This document shows, one piece after another, positions 19,087 through 26,971 of a stretch of 64,000 bases of DNA (its first letter is position 1; every line of letters begins with the position of its first letter). The notes under the pieces are model-generated. The model was not told the origin of the DNA. It saw only the letters and a list, made by a program, of their open reading frames with translations, and did no database searches. The position numbers were made by a program, and so were the translations under genes. The DNA is from F23-D06 sp963603365 (GTDB lineage: Bacteria; Bacteroidota; Bacteroidia; Bacteroidales; WCHB1-69): positions 124,001 to 188,000 of the forward strand of contig CAVCMI010000015.1 in NCBI GenBank assembly GCA_963603365.1. The letters run 5' to 3'.

Positions 19087-19431
19087 CTATTTCACTAAAT
19101 CTACAATAGCCTTGAATGCCTCAGGATTGTTCATCGCGAGGTCGGCAAGAGCCTTGCGGTTGAGCGCGACGCCCTTCTTTGCCAGATTGCCCATCAAGAC
19201 AGAATAGGAGATGCCGTATTCGCGGGCTCCCGCATTGATACGGGTAATCCACAAACTTCTGAAGCTTCTCTTCTTGTTTCTTCTGTCGCGGTAAGCATAC
19301 TGTTGACCTTTCTCCCACGTATTGACTGCAACGGTCCAAACGTTTCTGCGTTTGCCGAAGTACCCACGGGTACGTTTCAAAATCTTTTTTCTTCTTGCTC
19401 TTGAAGCAACATGATTTACTGATCTTGGCAT
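19087..19431 (-). CDS. rplT: 50S ribosomal protein L20
   Basis: L20 binds 23S rRNA and is needed early in 50S assembly. The 114 residues begin MPRSVNHVASRARRKKILK and contain the family segment WITRINAGAREYGISYS. It is last in infC-rpmI-rplT. In several bacteria L20 represses this operon; no such site is evident here. Confidence 0.98.
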   Translation of the reverse strand: MPRSVNHVASRARRKKILKRTRGYFGKRRNVWTVAVNTWEKGQQYAYRDRRNKKRSFRSLWITRINAGAREYGISYSVLMGNLAKKGVALNRKALADLAMNNPEAFKAIVDLVK

Positions 19432-19525
19432 AATTAAGTTCCTTTCTAATTCTTACGTCAGCGGTTTAACTTTTAAACGCTTGATTGGCTGACAATAAAG
19501 TTTTTTTGTTAATAAATTGTGTTGA

Positions 19526-19723
19526 TTAGCACTGTCCGAGCATCTGCCGTACGGTGCGGTCCAAATTCTGTTCGACAATGGCGCTGTAAGCCAGATTACG
19601 TTTTCTCTTGGTAGATTTTTTCGTAAGAATGTGGCTGTGATAAGCGTGGTGTCTTTTGATCTTACCGGTGCCGGTCAAGGTGAATCTCTTCTTGGCAGCG
19701 GATTTCGTTTTGATTTTTGGCAT
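19526..19723 (-). CDS. rpmI: 50S ribosomal protein L35
   Basis: The 65 very basic residues begin MPKIKTKSAAKKRFTLTGTGKIKR, the family signature. It lies between infC and rplT with spacers of 50 and 94 bases, the conserved order. Confidence 0.98.
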   Translation of the reverse strand: MPKIKTKSAAKKRFTLTGTGKIKRHHAYHSHILTKKSTKRKRNLAYSAIVEQNLDRTVRQMLGQC

Positions 19724-19773
19724 TTCTTTAAAGTTTTAAAAATTTATGTTTAGAGTTCAATATATTTCCTGTC

Positions 19774-20337
19774 CTATTTCTTCGATTTAGGGCTGATCAT
19801 CACCGTCATGTTCTTCCCAACCAATGTAGGCATCTGGTCAAGCTTTCCGAACTCTTCCAGACTTTGGGCAAAACGGAGCAGCAACAATTCGCCTTGGTCT
19901 TTGTATATGATCGAACGGCCTCTGAATGTAACCATCACCTTAACCTTATAGCCGTCTTTCAGGAAGCGTTCTGCATGGTTGCGCTTGAAGTTGAAGTCAT
20001 GGTCATCGGTCTGAGGCCCCATATGTATCTCCTTAACGGTAGTCTTGGCGCTGTTGGCCTTGATTTCCTTGGCCTTCTTCTTCTGCTCATACAGGTATTT
20101 CTGGTAATCCATCACTTTACAGACCGGCGGATTGGCCTGCGGAGATATCTCTACCAAATCCATTTCGTATTGGTCTGCAATGGCCAAAGCCTCACGCAAT
20201 GAAACTATCTTCGGCGCGAAGTTTTCTCCTACGACTCTGACAGTCTGTGCTGTAATGAAATTGTTGATTCTGTGCTGGGCTTCCTTTTTGGAACGGGGAC
20301 CGAACTGTCTCGGTCTGTTTTGAGGCGTTGTGTTCAA
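19774..20337 (-). CDS. infC: Translation initiation factor IF-3, probable TTG start
   Basis: IF-3 binds the 30S subunit and checks start codons. Family segments are HRINNFITAQTVRVVGENF, DLVEISPQANPPVCKVMDY and IHMGPQTDDHDFNFK. No ATG fits the N-terminus. A TTG at 20337 begins a chain reading LNTTPQNRPRQFG and is preceded by AGAAAGGAACC, an unusually good ribosome-binding site for this lineage; it gives 187 residues. The in-frame ATG at 20427 lies upstream of the predicted promoter and is rejected. Non-ATG infC starts are known elsewhere and make the gene sensitive to its own product. Confidence 0.95.
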   Translation of the reverse strand: MNTTPQNRPRQFGPRSKKEAQHRINNFITAQTVRVVGENFAPKIVSLREALAIADQYEMDLVEISPQANPPVCKVMDYQKYLYEQKKKAKEIKANSAKTTVKEIHMGPQTDDHDFNFKRNHAERFLKDGYKVKVMVTFRGRSIIYKDQGELLLLRFAQSLEEFGKLDQMPTLVGKNMTVMISPKSKK

Positions 20338-20386
20338 GGTTCCTTTCTTTTTCTGTAAAAACTTTATTATAATAAATTTAAAGCGG

Positions 20387-20394
20387 CAAAAATA
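20387..20394 (-). promoter_or_regulatory. Bacteroidota -7 box for infC-rpmI-rplT
   Basis: TATTTTTG on the minus strand predicts a start near 20380 and a 43-base leader ahead of the TTG codon. Confidence 0.55.
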
Positions 20395-20433
20395 CACTTT
20401 TTTTCGTGCTGATTCCGAATGATGCAATTTTTT

Positions 20434-20441
20434 TATTTTTG
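20434..20441 (+). promoter_or_regulatory. Bacteroidota -7 box for the DUF6089-uppS unit
   Basis: TATTTTTG predicts a start near 20448, 22 bases before the ATG at 20470. Confidence 0.5.
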
Positions 20442-20469
20442 CAGCGTTTTACGGGAACTTTTGAAAAGA

Positions 20470-21432
20470 ATGAAGAACAGTTTCAACTCCAAACGCACGT
20501 CAACCAGATGGCGGGTTTATGTCCTGATGCTGGCGATAGCACTGTCTGTTTGGCAGCGTGCAGAAGCGCAGCGTTCGGAATTCGGCGTGCTGGCCGGCAC
20601 GATGTTTTACCTGGGCGACCTGAACCAGACAAAACTGTTCAACGTCAACTTGAAAGACCCGTCGCTCAATCAGGTGCATTTCTCCGGCGGCTTCATGTAC
20701 CGCTATAACCTGTCGCCGCGGCTGGCGTTGAAAGCGGACTTCCTTTTCGGGAAAGTATCGGCGAGCGATGCCGGCACCGCAATGGCGAACCGCAACCTCA
20801 GTTTCTCTTCGCCCGTGACAGAGTTCTCTGCGGAAGTGGAACTGAATTTCTTCGAACTCTACAACACAACGGGCAAAAACAGATTCTCCCCCTACATTTT
20901 TGCCGGCCTGACCGTCTTCTCCTTTGACCCTACCACCATTTACAACAATGAGGAGTTTCACCTGCAAAGCCTCGGGACAGAGGGGCAAGGACTCTCATCC
21001 GACGGGCTGGCGTTCAACAATTCAGACCCCAACAGCACTGCAGTGGAGACTAAAGAACAGTACTCGCTGACCAGCGTTGCCATTCCTTTCGGAATCGGAA
21101 TCAAAGTCACCTGCGGCCGCATGTTCACTTTCGGGGCGGAATGGGGCATGCGTTGGACCTTCACCGACTATCTTGACGATGTGAGCGGCTGCTACTATGA
21201 CAACGACCTGCTGCGCAAACGGCGCGGCGACCTTGTGGCAGACATCGCAGACCGGTCTCCGGAATTACAAGACGACAACGGCAACAACTTGCCGACACAC
21301 ATCGCCGGGCATCAGCGCGGAAACAATACGACGCACGATGCCTATTCGTTTGCAGGCATAACGATGACTGTCAGATTCGGCAATTCAGACCGGGCATGTT
21401 ACCTCAAACCCGCAAAAAGATCAAGAAGATAA
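20470..21432 (+). CDS. DUF6089 outer-membrane beta-barrel protein
   Basis: The 320-residue protein starts MKNSFNSKRTSTRWRVY and has a signal peptide ending near AEAQ. It continues with alternating aromatic and polar strands (FGVLAGTMFYLGDLNQTK, FSGGFMYRYNLSPRLALKA, FSPYIFAGLTVFSF) typical of small outer-membrane barrels of the DUF6089 family. Function is unknown. Its place directly upstream of uppS and bamA suggests an outer-membrane role. The start at 20470 is preferred over in-frame 20419, which lies upstream of the promoter box. Its stop is 11 bases before the uppS start. Confidence 0.8.
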   Translation: MKNSFNSKRTSTRWRVYVLMLAIALSVWQRAEAQRSEFGVLAGTMFYLGDLNQTKLFNVNLKDPSLNQVHFSGGFMYRYNLSPRLALKADFLFGKVSASDAGTAMANRNLSFSSPVTEFSAEVELNFFELYNTTGKNRFSPYIFAGLTVFSFDPTTIYNNEEFHLQSLGTEGQGLSSDGLAFNNSDPNSTAVETKEQYSLTSVAIPFGIGIKVTCGRMFTFGAEWGMRWTFTDYLDDVSGCYYDNDLLRKRRGDLVADIADRSPELQDDNGNNLPTHIAGHQRGNNTTHDAYSFAGITMTVRFGNSDRACYLKPAKRSRR

Positions 21433-21443
21433 AAGAAAAAGCG

Positions 21444-22178
21444 ATGAAAGACCATACAAACAATCTGCCGAAGCACATAGCCATCATTATGGACGGGAAC
21501 GGACGTTGGGCCCAGCAACACGGCGAAGAACGCTCATTCGGGCATCAGGCCGGCGTAGAGTCTGTCAGAAGCGTCATTGAAGGCGCCGCTGAAATGGGAA
21601 TAAAATACCTTACCCTCTATACCTTCTCTACCGAAAACTGGAACCGCCCGAAAGATGAAATAGACATGCTGATGAACCTGCTGGTACAGTGCGTGCACAA
21701 TGAATTGCCCTCTCTGATGAAGAACAAAGTGCGCCTTCTTGTATCCGGACGCATCGCAGACCTGCCTGAAACTTGCCGTGCCTCGTTGCAGTCGGCACTG
21801 GACAAGACCGCCGGGAACGATGGCCTCACCGTGTCGTTAGCATTGAGTTACGGCGGCCGCTCCGAACTCACCGATGCCATGAAAGCCATTGCCGCAGAAG
21901 CGGCCGCTGGCACTTTAAGTCCCGACAACATCAGCCAAGACACCATAAAAGCACACCTCTACCTGCCAGAAGTCCCTGACCCTGACCTGCTGGTCAGAAC
22001 CGGCGGCGACTGCCGTATCAGCAATTTCCTGCTGTGGCAGATGGCTTACACAGAATTTTTCTTTGTCCCTGTCATGTGGCCAGACTTCAGGAAAGAGAAC
22101 TTGCGCGAAATCATTCACCAATTCATGTCGCGCGAACGCCGTTTCGGGAAAACAGGAGAGCAAGTGAGGGAACAATGA
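21444..22178 (+). CDS. uppS: Isoprenyl transferase (undecaprenyl diphosphate synthase)
   Basis: UppS condenses isopentenyl diphosphates into the C55 lipid carrier for peptidoglycan and surface glycans. The 244 residues carry the cis-prenyltransferase signature HIAIIMDGNGRWAQQ near the N-terminus, FSTENWNRP, SYGGRSELTDA and the C-terminal RTGGDCRISNFLLWQ with AYTEFFF. An upstream in-frame codon at 21396 would overlap the barrel gene and add lysine-rich residues foreign to the family, so 21444 is chosen. Confidence 0.96.
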   Translation: MKDHTNNLPKHIAIIMDGNGRWAQQHGEERSFGHQAGVESVRSVIEGAAEMGIKYLTLYTFSTENWNRPKDEIDMLMNLLVQCVHNELPSLMKNKVRLLVSGRIADLPETCRASLQSALDKTAGNDGLTVSLALSYGGRSELTDAMKAIAAEAAAGTLSPDNISQDTIKAHLYLPEVPDPDLLVRTGGDCRISNFLLWQMAYTEFFFVPVMWPDFRKENLREIIHQFMSRERRFGKTGEQVREQ

Positions 22179-22187
22179 TTTTTTAAC

Positions 22188-22195
22188 TATCTTTG
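22188..22195 (+). promoter_or_regulatory. Bacteroidota -7 box for bamA
   Basis: TATCTTTG just after the uppS stop predicts a start near 22202, 14 bases before the bamA ATG, so bamA may have its own promoter besides read-through. Confidence 0.5.
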
Positions 22196-22215
22196 CCGTC
22201 AATTTTCGAGGAAGA

Positions 22216-24834
22216 ATGAAATTCTACAAGTGTGTCGCATTTATCGTACTGTCAGTGGCTTGTTGCTGGACGATGAGGAGTTACGGTCAGGTCATTGTCA
22301 ACAACGACGGGACGGACGGGCAAGTGAAAGTTGACTATGCCAACCCGCGCGAATATGAGATAGGCGGCATAACCTCATCCGGAACGGCCGCACTCGACCA
22401 GAGGCAACTCTATTTCCATGTCGGCGATGTCATTGAAATCCCCGGCGAAGAAATTTCAAAAAGCATCAAGACTCTTTGGAAATCAGGACTGTATGAGGAT
22501 GTGGAAATCACTGTCACGCGTATTTCCGGCAACATTGCCTTCTTGGATGTCCGGCTGGAAGACCGCTCCCGCCTGATGTCGTTCGGCTTTAAGGGCACAA
22601 CCAAGAGCGAAGAAAACGACCTCCGCGAAAAACTGCACATCTCCCAAGGCAACATCATCAATGACAACCTGAAAATCACCTGCGCGAACATCATCCGCAA
22701 ATACTATGTGGACAAAGGTTTTTACAGCTGTACCGTTGACGTGCAAGAGCTCGACGACGAGAAAGTCAAAAATGTGAAGAATCTCCTCTTTGACATCAAG
22801 AAATCCAAAAGAGTGAAGATTTCAAAAATAGACATCGAGGGGAACCAAGGCGTTTCAGAAGCCGTGCTGCTGCGTGCCATGAAAGAGACCAAGGAAAAGT
22901 TCCTTTTCATGCCTTTCTACAAGATGGACACCGCCATTGCCTACTGTTTCAAACATCCCGGATATTACCAGTCTATGGACATAAAAGACCATCTTGACAA
23001 TTACTTCGCCAACCGGGTGAAACTGCGCATTTTCAAGAAGTCGAAATTCACAAAAGAGACCTACGAGACCGACAAAGTCAACCTTATAAACCGCTACAAC
23101 GAACTGGGATACCGCGACGCGGTCATCGAGCGCGACACCTACTATCTGGACGGTCACAACATGCGCATCGACATCAAGGTGAACGAAGGCCCGCAATACT
23201 ATTTCAGAAACATCTACTTTGCAGGCAACACCAAATATCCTACCGCCTTGCTCCAGCAACTGCTCGGCATCAGCAAAGGCGACGTATATAACCAGACACT
23301 TCTGACGAAAAGCCTGACGATGAAAGAGGACGGCGAAGACATCGCCTCTTTGTACATGAACAACGGGTATCTTTTCTTCAATGCCAATCCCGTGGAGGTG
23401 GCCGTTGACGGGGATTCCATTGACATCGAAATCCGCATACGCGAAGGCAAGCAGGCCAAGTACAACAAGATCTCCATCAGCGGGAACACCAAGACCAACG
23501 ACAAGGTCATCATGCGCGAAGTCACGACAATACCCGGGCAACTCTTCAACCGCGCCGACATCATCCGCACACAACAAGTGCTGATGTCACTGGGCTACTT
23601 CAACCAGGAGAAAATGGACGTTCAGCCGAAGCCGAACGAGACTGACGGCACCGTGGACATCACCTACGTTGTAGAGGAGACCTCCTCTGACCAGCTTTCG
23701 CTGAGCGCCGGATACGGCGGCACCGGCTTCGTGGCTACGGCAGGCATTGCGTTCAATAACTTCTCGACCCGGAAACTGTTCCAGAAGGATGCGTGGACTC
23801 CGATACCGGGCGGCGACGGGCAGCGCTTGGCACTGAATGTCTCCACAAACGCAAAATACTACCAATACTACAACCTCTCCTTTACGGAACCTTGGCTCGG
23901 CGGCAAAAAACCTAATGCCCTGACCGCCGGCATCTACTTTCAAAAACAGACTAACGGTTTCCTGAAATCCGACTCAACCAACCACAAGTTCTACAGCATT
24001 TCAGGCGCCTCGCTCTCAATAGCCTCTAAACTGAAATGGCCGGACGACTATTTTCAGATGTCACACACCATCTCATATGAGTTCTATAACGTCAACTGGA
24101 CTAACTTTTTCACTTTCAACAACGGTGTCGCCAACAGTTTGAGTTACATCTTTACGCTGTCGCGCAACTCTGTAAACGCACCTATCTACCCGCGTGAGGG
24201 GTCCAGCCTTACTTTCAGCATGCAGCTGACACCACCCTATTCGCTCTTTAGCAATAAGGATTACGCCAACGCCACCGACCAGGACAAATACAGATGGCTC
24301 GAGTTCCATAAATGGAAACTGAATGTGTCGTGGTTCACCCGCATCGTTGACAATCTGGTGCTGAACGTGCGCCTCAAGATGGGCTTTATGGGATGCTACA
24401 ACAAAAGTATCGGCATCAGCCCGTTCGGAAGGTTCTATGTGGGCGGAGACGGCCTTTCAAACTTTTCGTACGACGGACGCGAAATCGTCTCTTTGCGCGG
24501 CTATGACGACAATGTGCTTTCGCCTTACCAAGACGGCAGCAGCATCGGCGCCAGCGTCTACAACAAATTCACCGCCGAACTGCGCTACCCTATTTCTCTG
24601 AACCCCTCCGCCACCGTTTATGTGCTGGCGTTCCTGGAAGCCGGCAAGGGCTGGCTCAAGAATTACAACCCGTTTGAGATGTACAAGTCGGCAGGTGTCG
24701 GTGTCCGTATCTATCTGCCGATGTTCGGACTGCTCGGCTTCGACTGGGGTTACGGCTTCGACAAAGTTCCCGGACAACAGTCTTCGGCTTATGGCAGCCA
24801 TTTCCATATCTCCATCAACCAGTCTATCGATTAA
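22216..24834 (+). CDS. bamA: Outer-membrane protein assembly factor BamA
   Basis: BamA is the Omp85 insertase that folds beta-barrel proteins into the outer membrane. The 872 residues begin with a signal peptide (MKFYKCVAFIVLSVACC), followed by tandem POTRA-like modules, for instance ISKSIKTLWKSGLYEDVEI, VKISKIDIEGNQGVSEAVL, RNIYFAGNTKYPTALLQQL and KYNKISISGNTKTNDKVIM. The C-terminal 400 residues are the surface-antigen barrel, with the lid-loop-like GGDGLSNFSYDGREIVSLRG. Three periplasmic Skp-like genes follow. Confidence 0.95.
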   Translation: MKFYKCVAFIVLSVACCWTMRSYGQVIVNNDGTDGQVKVDYANPREYEIGGITSSGTAALDQRQLYFHVGDVIEIPGEEISKSIKTLWKSGLYEDVEITVTRISGNIAFLDVRLEDRSRLMSFGFKGTTKSEENDLREKLHISQGNIINDNLKITCANIIRKYYVDKGFYSCTVDVQELDDEKVKNVKNLLFDIKKSKRVKISKIDIEGNQGVSEAVLLRAMKETKEKFLFMPFYKMDTAIAYCFKHPGYYQSMDIKDHLDNYFANRVKLRIFKKSKFTKETYETDKVNLINRYNELGYRDAVIERDTYYLDGHNMRIDIKVNEGPQYYFRNIYFAGNTKYPTALLQQLLGISKGDVYNQTLLTKSLTMKEDGEDIASLYMNNGYLFFNANPVEVAVDGDSIDIEIRIREGKQAKYNKISISGNTKTNDKVIMREVTTIPGQLFNRADIIRTQQVLMSLGYFNQEKMDVQPKPNETDGTVDITYVVEETSSDQLSLSAGYGGTGFVATAGIAFNNFSTRKLFQKDAWTPIPGGDGQRLALNVSTNAKYYQYYNLSFTEPWLGGKKPNALTAGIYFQKQTNGFLKSDSTNHKFYSISGASLSIASKLKWPDDYFQMSHTISYEFYNVNWTNFFTFNNGVANSLSYIFTLSRNSVNAPIYPREGSSLTFSMQLTPPYSLFSNKDYANATDQDKYRWLEFHKWKLNVSWFTRIVDNLVLNVRLKMGFMGCYNKSIGISPFGRFYVGGDGLSNFSYDGREIVSLRGYDDNVLSPYQDGSSIGASVYNKFTAELRYPISLNPSATVYVLAFLEAGKGWLKNYNPFEMYKSAGVGVRIYLPMFGLLGFDWGYGFDKVPGQQSSAYGSHFHISINQSID

Positions 24835-24884
24835 CATAATAAAAACAGAAATCAATCGTTAATTTCAGCGTAAAAAAGCATACT

Positions 24885-25415
24885 ATGAAGAGATTATTAT
24901 TATCAACAGTTATCGTCCTGACGGCATTGGCATGTTTCGGCCAAAAATATGCCTATATCAATTCTGAATACATCCTTTCCAACATGTCGGAATACAAGGA
25001 GGCGCAAGCCGAGCTTGACCGCGTAGCCGTAATGTGGCAGAAAGAGATTGAGGCAAAGATGGCATCCGTCGACTCCATGTACAAAAAGTACCAAGTGGAA
25101 TCGATCACGATGCCGGAACAGATAAAAAGCAACCGCCAAAATGCTATCATGGAACAAGAAAAGGCCGTCAAGGAACTGCAGAAAAAGCGCTTCGGGCAAG
25201 ACGGTGACCTGTTCAAGAAAAGAGAGGAATTGGTGAAGCCGATCCAAGACCGCGTCCTCAACACAGTAAATGACTACGCCAAAGAGAAAGGCTTCGCATT
25301 TGTGTTCGACACAGCCGGCGACCTGACAATCATCTACGCCGACCCCAAATGGGACATCAACGAGGCTATTATGCAGAAACTCGGCGTGTCTGTCCGTACA
25401 GACACGGACGAATAG
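24885..25415 (+). CDS. OmpH/Skp family periplasmic chaperone, copy 1
   Basis: The 176-residue protein has a signal peptide (MKRLLLSTVIVLTALACFGQ), the Skp opening KYAYINSEYILSNMSEYKEAQ, a charged central coiled coil, and a closing strand ending FVFDTAGDLTIIYADPKWDI. Skp trimers hold unfolded outer-membrane proteins on their way to BamA. It is the first of three tandem paralogues 50 bases after bamA. Confidence 0.9.
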   Translation: MKRLLLSTVIVLTALACFGQKYAYINSEYILSNMSEYKEAQAELDRVAVMWQKEIEAKMASVDSMYKKYQVESITMPEQIKSNRQNAIMEQEKAVKELQKKRFGQDGDLFKKREELVKPIQDRVLNTVNDYAKEKGFAFVFDTAGDLTIIYADPKWDINEAIMQKLGVSVRTDTDE

Positions 25416-25460
25416 TCCAGATAACGAAGTGAAATTGTAAAAAATAAATTTATTTACTCG

Positions 25461-25958
25461 ATGAAAAAAAAGTTGTTATTGATTGCTGCCGCCCTATTCT
25501 TCATTGCAGGAACGGCAGATGCTCAAAAGTATGGCCACGTCAACTCAAACGAGATTCTGGAAGTGATGCCGGGCATAGATTCTCTCCAAATCAAGCTGAA
25601 TGCCTTCAAAACTGACTTGGAAAGCATGTTTGCCAGCATGATGACGGAATACCAGCAGAAAAAAGACAAATTTGACCGTGAAGTCGGGACAATGTCCTCA
25701 GCCGTCAGACAAGTACGCGAAAAAGAACTGCAAGACCTCGCCACCCGCATACAGGAATTTCAGACGAACGCCCAGAATGACTTGGAAGACAAGCAATATG
25801 AATTAGCAAAACCTTTCCAGGACAAAATACAGAATGCCATCAACAAAGTGGCCAAGGACCATGGCTATGCCTATATTTTCGACACGAAAATATTGCTCTA
25901 CTATGCCTCCGGGGACGACATCACACCGATGGTCAAAAAAGAAATAGGTATCCGATAA
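25461..25958 (+). CDS. OmpH/Skp family periplasmic chaperone, copy 2
   Basis: The 165-residue paralogue has a signal peptide MKKKLLLIAAALFFIAGTADAQ, then KYGHVNSNEILEVMPGIDSL, a Glu/Gln/Lys-rich coiled coil and YAYIFDTKILLYYASGDDIT. It is closer to copy 3 than to copy 1: both have MPGID after the opening strand and end with a short tail reading KKEIGIR or KQLGIVK. It starts 45 bases after copy 1. Confidence 0.9.
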   Translation: MKKKLLLIAAALFFIAGTADAQKYGHVNSNEILEVMPGIDSLQIKLNAFKTDLESMFASMMTEYQQKKDKFDREVGTMSSAVRQVREKELQDLATRIQEFQTNAQNDLEDKQYELAKPFQDKIQNAINKVAKDHGYAYIFDTKILLYYASGDDITPMVKKEIGIR

Positions 25959-25969
25959 GACTCTCCGAC

Positions 25970-26473
25970 ATGAAAAAGTATATCATTGCAATACTGGCAG
26001 TTCTGTGCACCGTAACAGGCTTTTCCCAAAAAGCGAAGTTCGGGCATGTTGACTACGGTGACATCATGAAAGACATGCCGGGAATTGATACTGCGCAAAG
26101 CAACTTGCTCGCCTTGCAGAATGAGCTTCAGGAGACGGGGCAGCAAATGGCCACGGAGATTCAGACGAAAGAGGCTGAATACCAAAGAATGGTTAATTCT
26201 GGCACCTCGTCTGCCGTGCTGAAAATCAAAGAAGACGAACTCCAGAAACTCTATTCGCGGCTGCAGGAGTTTGCCAGCAGCAGCGAACAGGAACTGCAAG
26301 CCAAGCAGATTGAACTGTTGAAGCCATTTCAAGAGAAATTGCTGGATGCCATCAAAGTTGTGGCAGAAAACGGCAAATACACCTACGTTTTTGACATCAC
26401 CACGCTGTCGTTTTATAGCGACAGCGACAATCTGACCGATACGGTCAGGAAACAGTTAGGGATTGTGAAATAA
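25970..26473 (+). CDS. OmpH/Skp family periplasmic chaperone, copy 3
   Basis: The 167-residue paralogue has a signal peptide MKKYIIAILAVLCTVTGFSQ, then KFGHVDYGDIMKDMPGIDTA, a coiled coil and YTYVFDITTLSFYSDSDNLT. It starts 11 bases after copy 2, and its stop leads straight into a strong terminator that closes the envelope operon. Likely a recent tandem duplicate of copy 2, judged by shared motifs. Confidence 0.9.
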   Translation: MKKYIIAILAVLCTVTGFSQKAKFGHVDYGDIMKDMPGIDTAQSNLLALQNELQETGQQMATEIQTKEAEYQRMVNSGTSSAVLKIKEDELQKLYSRLQEFASSSEQELQAKQIELLKPFQEKLLDAIKVVAENGKYTYVFDITTLSFYSDSDNLTDTVRKQLGIVK

Positions 26474-26512
26474 AAGGAAAAGGCGCTCAGTTGAGCGCCT
26501 TTTCCTTTTTTC
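26472..26512. terminator. Strong bidirectional terminator between the Skp operon and ferredoxin
   Basis: AAAAGGAAAAGGCGCTCA (26472-26489) pairs perfectly with its complement at 26492-26509, followed by T residues. On the minus strand the stem ends in TTTTATTTC, so it can also end the convergent ferredoxin gene. Confidence 0.88.
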
Positions 26513-26527
26513 TGTAACTCCTTTTGA

Positions 26528-26698
26528 TTACTCCAGGCTGATAGCTTCGCAAGGGCAAACGTCAGCGCAAGCGCCGCATTCGATGCAAAGGTCAGGGTTG
26601 ATAGAATAAGCTGCACCCTCAGAAATAGCTTCTTGAGGACATTCGCCTTGGCACGTGCCACAAGCGACGCAATTGTCAGGATTAATTTTGTAAGCCAT
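26528..26698 (-). CDS. 2[4Fe-4S] ferredoxin
   Basis: A 56-residue protein starting MAYKINPDNC. It has two clusters of the classical clostridial-type pattern: CVACGTCQGECP (Cys 10, 13, 16, 20) and CIECGACADVCP (Cys 38, 41, 44, 48). The acidic, repeated half-structure is typical of low-potential 8Fe ferredoxins that accept electrons from pyruvate:ferredoxin oxidoreductase. The gene is monocistronic, with its own promoter box upstream and a shared terminator downstream. Confidence 0.96.
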   Translation of the reverse strand: MAYKINPDNCVACGTCQGECPQEAISEGAAYSINPDLCIECGACADVCPCEAISLE

Positions 26699-26737
26699 TG
26701 TTTTAATTGATGTTTGTTGTTGTTATTATTATGGCGG

Positions 26738-26745
26738 CAAAAATA
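26738..26745 (-). promoter_or_regulatory. Bacteroidota -7 box for ferredoxin
   Basis: TATTTTTG on the minus strand predicts a start near 26731, 33 bases before the ferredoxin ATG. Confidence 0.55.
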
Positions 26746-26913
26746 CACTATTTTTCCGTTCATTCAGATAAAATAATTCATCAACAGTCGGGCACGTTCA
26801 TCTGTCATCTTATTCATTCATATACTGCAAACTACTCAAGGATTATTACAAGAATCCTCCAAAAAGGACAGCATATTCACGATTATTCAATGTTTGTTTC
26901 GGCATCTGTATGA

Positions 26914-26954
26914 CAAAAAGAAAGGCTTTGAGATTCTCAAAGCCTTTCTTTTTG
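26914..26954 (-). terminator. Terminator after ilvE
   Basis: CAAAAAGAAAGGCTTTGAG (26914-26932) pairs perfectly with its complement (26936-26954) around ATT; on the minus strand the stem itself ends in TTTTTG. It lies 17 bases after the ilvE stop. Confidence 0.85.
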
Positions 26955-26971
26955 TGGAGGATTATTTGGCA

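Noticed and set aside
26413..26763. A 116-codon open frame over the ferredoxin locus
   Set aside because: It is another frame of the same strand; the true product is the 56-residue ferredoxin with eight correctly spaced cysteines.
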